Origin: Tannerellaceae bacterium
GTDB taxonomy: Bacteria > Bacteroidota > Bacteroidia > Bacteroidales > Tannerellaceae
Assembly: GCA_031279915.1 (NCBI GenBank)
Contig: JAITHO010000202.1
Location: 1-6,517 of the forward strand
DNA: 6,517 nt
Direction of reading: 5' to 3'
Shown here: positions 1 through 5,741 of the stretch, in pieces
Position numbering within the stretch: the first letter of the stretch is position 1
How the letters are laid out: each line of letters begins with the position of its first letter
Position numbers and translations under genes: made by a program
The notes under the pieces: generated by a model
What the model was told of the DNA's origin: nothing
Database searches by the model: none
The model's input: only the letters and a program-made list of their open reading frames with translations

Positions 1-17
1 CTAGTGTGATTTAGGAC

Positions 18-130
18 AATCTAAATCTCGCAAGCCAGCGCCGTTTGTGTTTTTGGAGAATCTAAATCTCGCAAGCCAGCGCCGTTTGTGTTTTTGGAGA
101 ATCTAAATCTCGCAAGCCAGCGCCGTTTGT
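18..130. repeat. 41-bp direct tandem repeat, about 2.75 copies
   Basis: Two full 41-bp units (18-58 and 59-99) are identical and a third (100-130) matches for its first 31 bases before diverging. Each unit starts AATCTAAATCTCGCAAG, continues through CCAGCGCCGTTTGTG and ends TTTTTGGAG. Positions 5-17 match the last 13 bases of the unit at 10 of 13 places, so a decayed copy probably precedes the array and the array seems to start near the window edge. There are no spacers between units, so it is not a CRISPR. The unit length is not a multiple of three and the frame is interrupted by stops, so it does not encode a repeat protein. I see no strong dyad inside the unit. Its function is unknown; it may be an intergenic repeat family or a direct-repeat protein-binding array upstream of the regulatory genes. 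Confidence 0.95.
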
Positions 131-202
131 CGACGAAGCATGGCCAATGACAGTTTTTTTGAAAATCTCATAAAAAAAGTCCCCCTTGCTGCCGCATAGC
201 CA

Positions 203-233
203 TGAGTACAAATTTGGAGTTTCATTGTCTTTT
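203..233 (+). promoter_or_regulatory. Candidate ECF-type promoter of the sigma gene (motif copy 1)
   Basis: TGAGTACAAA, ten unmatched bases, then CATTGTCTTTT. The same two blocks with the same 10-base gap occur before the fecR gene at 841-871, while the intervening bases differ at 9 of 10 positions. That pattern looks like a two-part recognition site. TGAGTAC and GTCT sit 17 bases apart, in the range of the -35 (GAAC-like) and -10 (GTC-like) elements of many ECF promoters. Transcription would then start around 236-240, leaving a leader of about 30 nt. Recognition by the adjacent sigma factor is inference. The general Bacteroidota -7 box is not well matched here. Confidence 0.5.
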
Positions 234-269
234 ATTCAAATTTATACTTTGTACCGATCGTAGTATATT

Positions 270-830
270 ATGACAAAACCGGCAATGTCACAGCATAAGG
301 AACTTTGGAACGAGTTTCGGATGGGGAGCGATGAGGCTTTTGCTTCGCTCTACTCTGCTTATGCGGCTAAATTGCTTGAATATGGCTTGCATTTTACCGA
401 CGACGTGGAGATGGTGAAAGATTGCGTGCAGGACTTATTTGCGAAACTTTATTTGGGAAGAAAAAGGCTTAAGGAAGTGGATAATGTTAAGGTATATATG
501 CTCATCGCCATGAAGAATACGCTCTTCAATCTGTTTAAAAAGGAAATATATCATTACAATATTGATAGCATTGAGCCGGTTTTCGATACGGAGTTTTCTG
601 CCGAAGCAAAGATGATTGAATCGGAGGAGCTTTTGGCCTGGCAGCTTAGGCTTGAACGTTTGATGGAGATTATCACTCCACGGCAGAGGGAGGTTTTGTA
701 TTATCGGTTCATCGAGGAGCTTTCATATAATGAGATTTGCGGCATGATGCGAATGAATTATCAGTCGGTAAGAAATTTATTGCATCGCACGATTGGAAAA
801 ATAAGGGAGGCGGCGGCGAAGGAGAAATAA
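270..830 (+). CDS. RNA polymerase ECF-type sigma factor (sigma-70 family, Bacteroidota FecI-like)
   Basis: A 186-residue sigma factor that would direct RNA polymerase to a small regulon, probably this locus. Region 2 spans about residues 15-92: a conserved start (SDEAFASLYSAYA), a core-binding and -10 recognition helix pair (VKDCVQDLFAKLY, residues 49-61) and NVKVYMLIAMKNTLFN (72-87). Region 4 spans about 124-181, with TPRQREVLYYRFIEELSYNEI (136-156) and the helix-turn-helix recognition helix ending in YQSVRNLLHRTIGKIR (164-179). Only regions 2 and 4 are present, and the length is normal for ECF factors. The start at 270 gives a short non-conserved N-terminus; ATG at 285 is an alternative. 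The gene lies 62 bp before its likely anti-sigma gene. Codons favour G/T at the third position, unlike susC. The regulon is inferred from position only. Confidence 0.95.
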   Translation: MTKPAMSQHKELWNEFRMGSDEAFASLYSAYAAKLLEYGLHFTDDVEMVKDCVQDLFAKLYLGRKRLKEVDNVKVYMLIAMKNTLFNLFKKEIYHYNIDSIEPVFDTEFSAEAKMIESEELLAWQLRLERLMEIITPRQREVLYYRFIEELSYNEICGMMRMNYQSVRNLLHRTIGKIREAAAKEK

Positions 831-840
831 TTGGGCGGAC

Positions 841-871
841 TGAGTACAAAGCGTAGAGATCATTGTCTTTT
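841..871 (+). promoter_or_regulatory. Candidate ECF-type promoter of the fecR gene (motif copy 2)
   Basis: This is the second copy of TGAGTACAAA-N10-CATTGTCTTTT, lying in the 62-bp gap between the sigma stop codon and the fecR start. Both blocks are identical to those at 203-233 and the spacing is the same, while the ten bases between share only one position. The block ends 21 bases before the fecR ATG. If it is a promoter, the anti-sigma gene has its own start as well as read-through from the sigma gene, so the anti-sigma to sigma ratio could rise once the system is active. An operator for another regulator, or an RNA-level element, is also possible. Confidence 0.45.
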
Positions 872-892
872 TAACGTATTCAATAATATGCA

Positions 893-2101
893 ATGGAAAA
901 TAATAGGCAATATTCATTAGCTGATCTTTTGGAGGACGAGAGCTTTATAGCTTTTGCCAATCATCCGAATCCGGAGGGCGAGGCTGAGTGGAGGCTCCGG
1001 ATAAGCGAAGGGCGCGTGTCGGAGAAGGATTTTAGGATGGCTCTTTTTTGCGTGTCGTTTTTGCATTCCGATCAGCGTAGCGTGTCGAGCGGCGAGCTGA
1101 GCTCTATGTGGTCCGGAGTGCAAAGCCGGATCAGAAGTCGGAGGCGGGCGCGTTGGTGCAGGATTTTTGCGGCAACTTCGATTGCTGCCGCATGCTTGAT
1201 TGCCGCCGTATGGATTGCGTTGCTGCGATTAAATCCCTCAGAAAGCTTGGATGAGTTGCAAGCGATGCCGCGAATTGAGGAGGTTCCGCTACCGCCGCAA
1301 GAGAGTGATGATATCCAAATAGTTTTTTCGGATAACAACTGCCTTTCTCTGAAAGAGAAAACGGCGCACATTCAGTATAACGATCAGGGAGTTGCCGAAA
1401 TTAATTCGCAAACCCTTGTGCCTCCCGATGAGCAGAGCAAGAAGTCGCAGGAGCCGGTTTTCAACCAAGTGATCGTTCCCAAAGGCCGGCATACTTTCCT
1501 TGCGCTGTCCGACGGTACTCGGATATGGCTCAACGCCTCGTCGCGGCTTGTGTATCCGCCGGTGTTTCAGGCTGCGGTGCGGGAGGTTTTTCTTGAGGGA
1601 GAGGCATACGTGGAGGTTAAGTCCGACGCTAATCGTCCGTTCGTCGTTAAAACCGGAATCATGGAGGTTACGGCAACGGGCACTGCCTTTAATGTTGCGG
1701 CCTACAAGGATGAGCAGGCGCAATCGGTTGTTTTGGTGACAGGAGCCGTTTCGGTGCAAACGGCCTCGGGCGGCAAAAATTCCGCTCGTCTTTCGCCAAA
1801 CCAGATGTTTTGTTTGTCGGACGGAAAATCAAGCCTGAGCACAGTGAAGGTCGAAAGATATATCTCATGGAAGGAGGGCGTTTACATATACAGCGATGAG
1901 AAGCTTTCGCGGATTCTGAACCGATTGTCGCATTATTACGGCATATCCATAAGTTGTGAGCCAGAAGCCGGCGAACTTAAATTCAGCGGCAAACTTGATC
2001 TTAAAACTGATCCGGAGAGGGTGCTTCGCGGCTTTTCAAACACTGCGCCGGTGGCATACAAGCATGAGAATAATTCTTATATAATATACATGAACCATTA
2101 A
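893..2101 (+). CDS. FecR-family anti-sigma factor / transmembrane signal transducer
   Basis: A 402-residue inner-membrane protein expected to hold the sigma factor inactive and release or activate it when the transporter is loaded. Residues 1-88 are the cytoplasmic sigma-binding part and end in an Arg-rich stretch (79-90). A single membrane helix follows at about 90-111 (FAATSIAAACLIAAVWIALL). Residues 112-190 form a periplasmic linker; 141-166 (IQIVFSDNNC..., AHIQYNDQG) resemble the beta unit often found in long Bacteroidota FecR proteins. The FecR domain proper is about 191-292, with VPKGRHTFLALSDGTRIWLN (195-214), LEGEAYVEV (234-242) and VTATGTAFNVAAY (259-271). The C-terminal 333-400 looks like the DUF4974/STN-like domain that meets the transporter's signalling domain. 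The length is typical of the long form. The pairing with the upstream sigma factor rests on adjacency. Confidence 0.95.
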   Translation: MENNRQYSLADLLEDESFIAFANHPNPEGEAEWRLRISEGRVSEKDFRMALFCVSFLHSDQRSVSSGELSSMWSGVQSRIRSRRRARWCRIFAATSIAAACLIAAVWIALLRLNPSESLDELQAMPRIEEVPLPPQESDDIQIVFSDNNCLSLKEKTAHIQYNDQGVAEINSQTLVPPDEQSKKSQEPVFNQVIVPKGRHTFLALSDGTRIWLNASSRLVYPPVFQAAVREVFLEGEAYVEVKSDANRPFVVKTGIMEVTATGTAFNVAAYKDEQAQSVVLVTGAVSVQTASGGKNSARLSPNQMFCLSDGKSSLSTVKVERYISWKEGVYIYSDEKLSRILNRLSHYYGISISCEPEAGELKFSGKLDLKTDPERVLRGFSNTAPVAYKHENNSYIIYMNH

Positions 2102-2117
2102 AATTATTTTGCCTATG

Positions 2118-2152
2118 AAGAAGATACTGAAGAAGAGCTGAAGAAGAGACTG
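2118..2152 (+). repeat. Short purine-rich tandem repeat in the susC leader
   Basis: Three consecutive copies of AAGAAGA(T/G)(A)CTG of 12, 11 and 12 bases lie at 2118-2129, 2130-2140 and 2141-2152. The unequal unit length changes the reading frame, and an ATG at 2115 opens only eight codons before a stop, so it is not coding. It sits between the fecR stop codon and the hairpin, where the susC promoter is expected. It may be simple slippage or part of the promoter region; nothing in the sequence settles this. Confidence 0.6.
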
Positions 2153-2160
2153 TGATCTAC

Positions 2161-2202
2161 AAAAAAAGCGAACCGGGCTATATGTCGCATACCACCCGGT
2201 TC
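2161..2202 (-). terminator. Intrinsic terminator, minus strand
   Basis: An 8-bp perfect stem GAACCGGG (2170-2177) / CCCGGTTC (2195-2202) encloses a 3x3 internal mismatch and a second 4-bp stem TATG/CATA (2181-2184 / 2188-2191) with a three-base loop. Read on the minus strand, the stem is followed after GC by seven T (2167-2161), the classic intrinsic terminator layout. Read on the + strand, the stem is followed by AGGTTAATTTATA, which is not a proper U tract, so the orientation is clearly leftward. No minus-strand protein gene lies to the right, which is what points to a short antisense RNA. On the + strand the same hairpin would sit in the susC leader, 35 bases before the ATG. Confidence 0.7.
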
Positions 2203-2242
2203 AGGTTAATTTATATTTTATTAATCAATACGAATTTATGAA
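2161..2242 (-). ncRNA. Candidate cis-antisense small RNA over the susC leader and start codon
   Basis: The minus strand has a promoter-like pair of boxes at 2246-2278 and, about 80 nt downstream, a hairpin with a T7 tail at 2161-2202. Together they define a transcript of roughly 80 nt. Its 5' end (start near 2242, estimated from the -7 box) would cover the susC start codon at 2238-2240. Its middle is AT-rich and complementary to the susC 5' leader, and its 3' end is the terminator hairpin. In Bacteroides fragilis, the cis-encoded antisense RNA DonS represses a susC-like gene of a polysaccharide locus; the position and orientation here fit that class. The expected effect is lower translation or stability of the susC mRNA. 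No expression evidence exists in the sequence, so the transcript and its ends are inferred. Confidence 0.5.
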
Positions 2243-5200
2243 AAACAAATTTATTCGAAGCATACAAGATGCTACCAACAGAAAATTTCAACGGATTATG
2301 AGGATAGCCGTTATACTCCTCATCGCGGGAATGAGCATTGCAAGCGCAGGAACGACCTATTCGCAGCAAACCCTGCTCTCGCTGGAAATAAGTAATAAAA
2401 CAATACGCGAAGCTTTCAACCAAATAGAAGAGCAAAGCGAATTTGTATTCTTCTACTATGCCGGAGCTATCGACGAAAGTCGCCTTGTGAGCATCTCGGT
2501 AAAGGATCAAACGATAGACAAGATTCTCGACAACTTGCTTGGGCAAACGGGAAATGCGTACACTATCGACGAGCGTCAGGTTTACATATCCCGAAGCTTA
2601 GCCGCTATTCCTCAGCAAGAGCCTGGGATATCCGTTACGGGCATCGTTACCGACGTCGTCGGAGAGCCGGTTATCGGAGCCAATATCCTGGAAAAAGGAA
2701 CGTCGAACGGAGTTGTGACCGACGTCGCAGGGCGCTTCGCTATCGTTGTTCGACGTGGAGCAACGCTATCCATTTCCTACATCGGCTACATCTCGCAGGA
2801 GATTCAGGTGCGCGATCGCAATGTCATCAACGTGAGCTTGCGCGAGGATACGAAGTCGCTCGAAGAGGTGCTGGTCATCGGATACGGCACGCGCGTGAAG
2901 AAGGATCTTACGGGAGCGGTTGTTCAGATAGGCTCCGACGAGATAACCAAGCAGGTCAACGTGTCGCCTGAATTTGCCATGCAGGGCAAGATGGCCGGAG
3001 TTATGGTAAGCAATCCCGGTAGCAGCCCTATGGCTCGGCCAACGATCCGCATCCGAGGCGTCAGCACGCTGGGATTTAACGATCCTCTGTACGTTATCGA
3101 CGGGATTCCGCTCACCGAAGGCTTTGCAAGCTCAACCGATGCAGCTTCGCGGGACGTCAGATCGCCCATCAACGTGCTCGGCATGATTAACGCTAACGAT
3201 ATTGAATCTATCTCCGTCCTCAAAGACGCCTCCGCCACCGCAATCTACGGCGTAAGAGCTTCCAACGGCGTAATCCTCATCACCACAAAGCGCGGATCGG
3301 AAGGTAAACCCAGAGTTAGCCTGTCGCTGAACTACGGCGTGCAGAACCTCTTCAAGCGATACGACCTCGTCGGCATGCAGGAATACATTGACATGAGCCT
3401 CGAAGCCATCAATGCCAACACGGCATATAATAAGGAATGGTGGTATACGCTCTTCGACAAAAGCTCGGCAAACTATATGGGCAATAGCCCCGAGTACGCG
3501 CGCGACTGGTTAGATGCAGCCTTAGTCAAAAACGCTGCCATACAAGACTACAACGTGAGCGTTACCGGAGGGGGCAAGCTTTCCAACTATGCCGTCGGCG
3601 CAGGATATACCTCCCAGAGCGATGTGCTCTATAAAGATGTGCTCGACCGCTATTCGTTCTTCTTCAATTCCGACCATAACTTCACTTCATGGCTGAAGGT
3701 CGGCGAATCGTTCCGGCTGGTTTACTCGGAGGTCGATGACCGCGTTACCCCTGACTTCACCAGCGTATCGCGCATGATGCCCTGGCAACCCCTCTACGAT
3801 CCAACGCGTCCCGACGGACTTGCCTTGCCGGGACGAACGGTCAACGGCACCTTCCAGTCGTACGGATACGGCAAAGCTACGATACAGAACCTCCTCGGAT
3901 TCGACCAATATGATATTACCAAGCGGGAAGTGATGAGGAATATGGGATCGTTCTATGCCGAGGTCTCGCCCTTTAAGGGACTGAAAATAAAAGGTACGTT
4001 CAGCTTCGACCACTACACAAACAAAAGGGACTGGTATTGGGAAGCTACTAAAGCCCAATACGAAATAGTTACGCAAGACTATTCCTCTCGCGGAAATCCT
4101 TACGAAATCAGAACTATTACCAACACCAATATCGTGAAGGAGATGACCGTTTCTTATGTCAACAAGTTCGGGAAGAACTCCGTCGACCTCGTGCTGAACG
4201 CCATGTCGCAAGACGTGAGATGGAATATCAACCAGGAGGCAATCGGGCAGAACTCGCCTATCACAAGCTGGGATCAGAGATATATTAATGAAGGATGGGG
4301 ATCGGGCGACAAGACTTTAATGTATAACCGATACGGCTCCGGACTTATTGGCTACATGGGCCGTCTCAGCTACAATTACGGGCAGAAGTATTACCTTGAC
4401 GCAACTGTCCGTCGCGACGGAACATCCAAATTCGGCCCGGGATACAAGTGGGGCATCTTCCCTTCCTTTGCCGGAGCATGGCGCGTGTCATCGGAGAAGT
4501 TCCTCAGCAACGTTGCATGGCTCGACGATCTGAAGCTACGCGGAGGATGGGGCCAAACCGGCAACCAGGAAACGCGCGACTATGCTTTCCTCTCAATGGT
4601 TAACCTTAATCCTAAAGCTGCTTTCGGAACAAGTTCGGAGATCATCGGCGACGGTATTATCTATCCCGCTGCCGCTCTGGGAGACTTTCCTGTAAAGGAT
4701 ATGAGCTGGGAGACAGTGACGACCTTCTCCGCCGGATTCGATATGGTTGCGCTGAACAACAGGCTCAGCTTCTCGGCTGAGTATTACAGCCGGCAGACCG
4801 ACGGAATCCTCCAGGCTATAGTTATTCCCTGGACCGTAGGAGCGCTGAACTCGCCCGTTGTCAATCTTGCGAAAGTAACTAACCGCGGAGTAGAGTTCCA
4901 GGCTGAGTATAACGATCGAATAGGTCAGGTTGGAATCACGGCTTCGGCTAACCTCACCACGGTTAGCAACCGCGTGAGCGATCTCTACCGCAATCAGCCT
5001 TCAGGCGGCGACCTGCGCATCGAGAGCGGATACTCCATGAACTACATCTACGGCTTCAAAACCGACGGTATATTCCAAACGCAGGCCGAAGTCGACGAGT
5101 ACCTTGGAAGGATAAACGACGTCGGCAACTCGACGCAAAAGTCTCCGGGCGACGTCAGGTACGTTGACCTCTACGGAGCTCCGACTGCCGATGATCCCGA

Positions 5201-5723
5201 AGGAGCCCTCAAACACTATGAGCCCGACGGCAAGATCGACGACTACGACAAAACCTACCTCGGCAAAACCATTCCGGGATACTACTACGGCTTTAGCTTC
5301 GGAGCGACCTGGCGCAACTTCGACCTTTCGCTCGGCTTCCGCGGCGTAGGCGACGTTCAGAGGGTTAATTCAAGCGGACTCTCGTCGATTGATGGCGGCG
5401 GACAGGTTTTTCTCGCCCAATATCGCGACCGCTGGACGCCATCCAATCCTTCGAACACCATTCCCAGAGCCATTCAGAGCGATCCGTCGGGCAATAACCG
5501 CATCTCCTCGCGATTCGTGCAGGATGCGGGATTCCTGCGCTTCCAGAATTTCCAGATCGGATACAACATAAAGGCCGACATCTTGCGGAAGGCTGGGATA
5601 AGCGATCTCAGATGCTATTTCTCCGGCAGCAACCTCTTTGTCATCACTCCCTACAACGACCTCGATCCGGAAGACATCACCACCCCGACGGTCTTTTCCT
5701 TGGGAGCTAATTTCTCTTTTTAA
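2238..5723 (+). CDS. SusC/RagA-family TonB-dependent outer-membrane transporter with STN signalling domain
   Basis: A full-length 1161-residue transporter. The signal peptide has a hydrophobic core at about 22-37 and likely cleavage after ASA (35-37). The STN domain, about 45-118, is the periplasmic part that signals to FecR. A carboxypeptidase-regulatory-like beta-sandwich follows (about 132-203, GIVTDVVGEPVIGANI...), then the TonB-box region EEVLVIGYGT (209-218) and the plug (about 219-353) with the SusC-class signature SVLKDASATAIYGVRASNGV (326-345). The rest is the 22-strand barrel, ending in an aromatic C-terminus (SLGANFSF). It imports a ligand, often a glycan or peptide, with SusD as lid; the substrate is not readable here. 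The start at 2238 gives the usual 20-residue lead before the hydrophobic core; a start at M21 would leave no charged n-region beyond one Arg. The gene is followed 18 bases later by susD, so the two are co-transcribed. Its start codon is overlapped by the candidate antisense RNA. Codons end mostly in C/A. Confidence 0.97.
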   Translation: MKNKFIRSIQDATNRKFQRIMRIAVILLIAGMSIASAGTTYSQQTLLSLEISNKTIREAFNQIEEQSEFVFFYYAGAIDESRLVSISVKDQTIDKILDNLLGQTGNAYTIDERQVYISRSLAAIPQQEPGISVTGIVTDVVGEPVIGANILEKGTSNGVVTDVAGRFAIVVRRGATLSISYIGYISQEIQVRDRNVINVSLREDTKSLEEVLVIGYGTRVKKDLTGAVVQIGSDEITKQVNVSPEFAMQGKMAGVMVSNPGSSPMARPTIRIRGVSTLGFNDPLYVIDGIPLTEGFASSTDAASRDVRSPINVLGMINANDIESISVLKDASATAIYGVRASNGVILITTKRGSEGKPRVSLSLNYGVQNLFKRYDLVGMQEYIDMSLEAINANTAYNKEWWYTLFDKSSANYMGNSPEYARDWLDAALVKNAAIQDYNVSVTGGGKLSNYAVGAGYTSQSDVLYKDVLDRYSFFFNSDHNFTSWLKVGESFRLVYSEVDDRVTPDFTSVSRMMPWQPLYDPTRPDGLALPGRTVNGTFQSYGYGKATIQNLLGFDQYDITKREVMRNMGSFYAEVSPFKGLKIKGTFSFDHYTNKRDWYWEATKAQYEIVTQDYSSRGNPYEIRTITNTNIVKEMTVSYVNKFGKNSVDLVLNAMSQDVRWNINQEAIGQNSPITSWDQRYINEGWGSGDKTLMYNRYGSGLIGYMGRLSYNYGQKYYLDATVRRDGTSKFGPGYKWGIFPSFAGAWRVSSEKFLSNVAWLDDLKLRGGWGQTGNQETRDYAFLSMVNLNPKAAFGTSSEIIGDGIIYPAAALGDFPVKDMSWETVTTFSAGFDMVALNNRLSFSAEYYSRQTDGILQAIVIPWTVGALNSPVVNLAKVTNRGVEFQAEYNDRIGQVGITASANLTTVSNRVSDLYRNQPSGGDLRIESGYSMNYIYGFKTDGIFQTQAEVDEYLGRINDVGNSTQKSPGDVRYVDLYGAPTADDPEGALKHYEPDGKIDDYDKTYLGKTIPGYYYGFSFGATWRNFDLSLGFRGVGDVQRVNSSGLSSIDGGGQVFLAQYRDRWTPSNPSNTIPRAIQSDPSGNNRISSRFVQDAGFLRFQNFQIGYNIKADILRKAGISDLRCYFSGSNLFVITPYNDLDPEDITTPTVFSLGANFSF
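2246..2278 (-). promoter_or_regulatory. Candidate Bacteroidota housekeeping promoter, minus strand, inside susC codons 3-14
   Basis: On the minus strand TAAATTTG (2253-2246) is a perfect match to the Bacteroidota -7 consensus TAnnTTTG. A TTG (2278-2276) lies 22 bases upstream, within the 17-23 spacing accepted for the TTG and TAnnTTTG pair. Transcription would begin near 2242 and run left into the hairpin terminator. An AT-rich 8-mer of this kind can occur by chance, and the -33 element has GTTG rather than TTTG. The support comes mainly from its placement about 80 bases from a correctly oriented terminator. Confidence 0.45.
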
Positions 5724-5741
5724 CATCAAATACCTAAGAAT

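Noticed and set aside
18..130. CRISPR array
   Set aside because: The 41-bp units abut directly with no variable spacers, and no cas gene is in the window.
149..181. Hairpin GAC-AG-T7 / A7-GTC as a terminator of an upstream gene
   Set aside because: The stem is almost all A-T with a two-base bulge and an 11-base loop, and neither side is followed by a T tract after a GC stem. Not a credible intrinsic terminator.
140..199. A 19-codon open frame (ATG at 140, TAG at 197) just before the sigma promoter
   Set aside because: It has no start signal, no recognisable motif and a homopolymer-derived composition, and it abuts the candidate promoter. Chance explains it.
245..251. TACTTTG before the sigma gene and TATTTTG at 2105-2111 as Bacteroidota -7 boxes
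   Set aside because: Both are one base short of TAnnTTTG, and neither has a TTG at the right distance upstream. The ECF-like motif fits better for the sigma gene.
917..1759. Minus-strand and alternative-frame open frames within fecR, and similar ones within susC and susD
   Set aside because: They overlap strongly supported, domain-complete genes, show no motifs and have compositions typical of antisense frames.
2115..2141. Eight-codon leader peptide in the susC leader
   Set aside because: It is too short and arises from the purine repeat. No attenuation structure is linked to it.
2170..2202. Hairpin as a + strand terminator ending the sigma-fecR operon
   Set aside because: The + strand 3' flank is AGGTTAATTTATA, not a U tract, while the minus-strand flank is GC plus T7. 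The leftward reading is much stronger.
2211..2546. Minus-strand 111-codon open frame across the susC start
   Set aside because: It overlaps the conserved signal peptide and STN coding of susC, lacks family features and runs out through the AT-rich leader. It is a shadow of susC.
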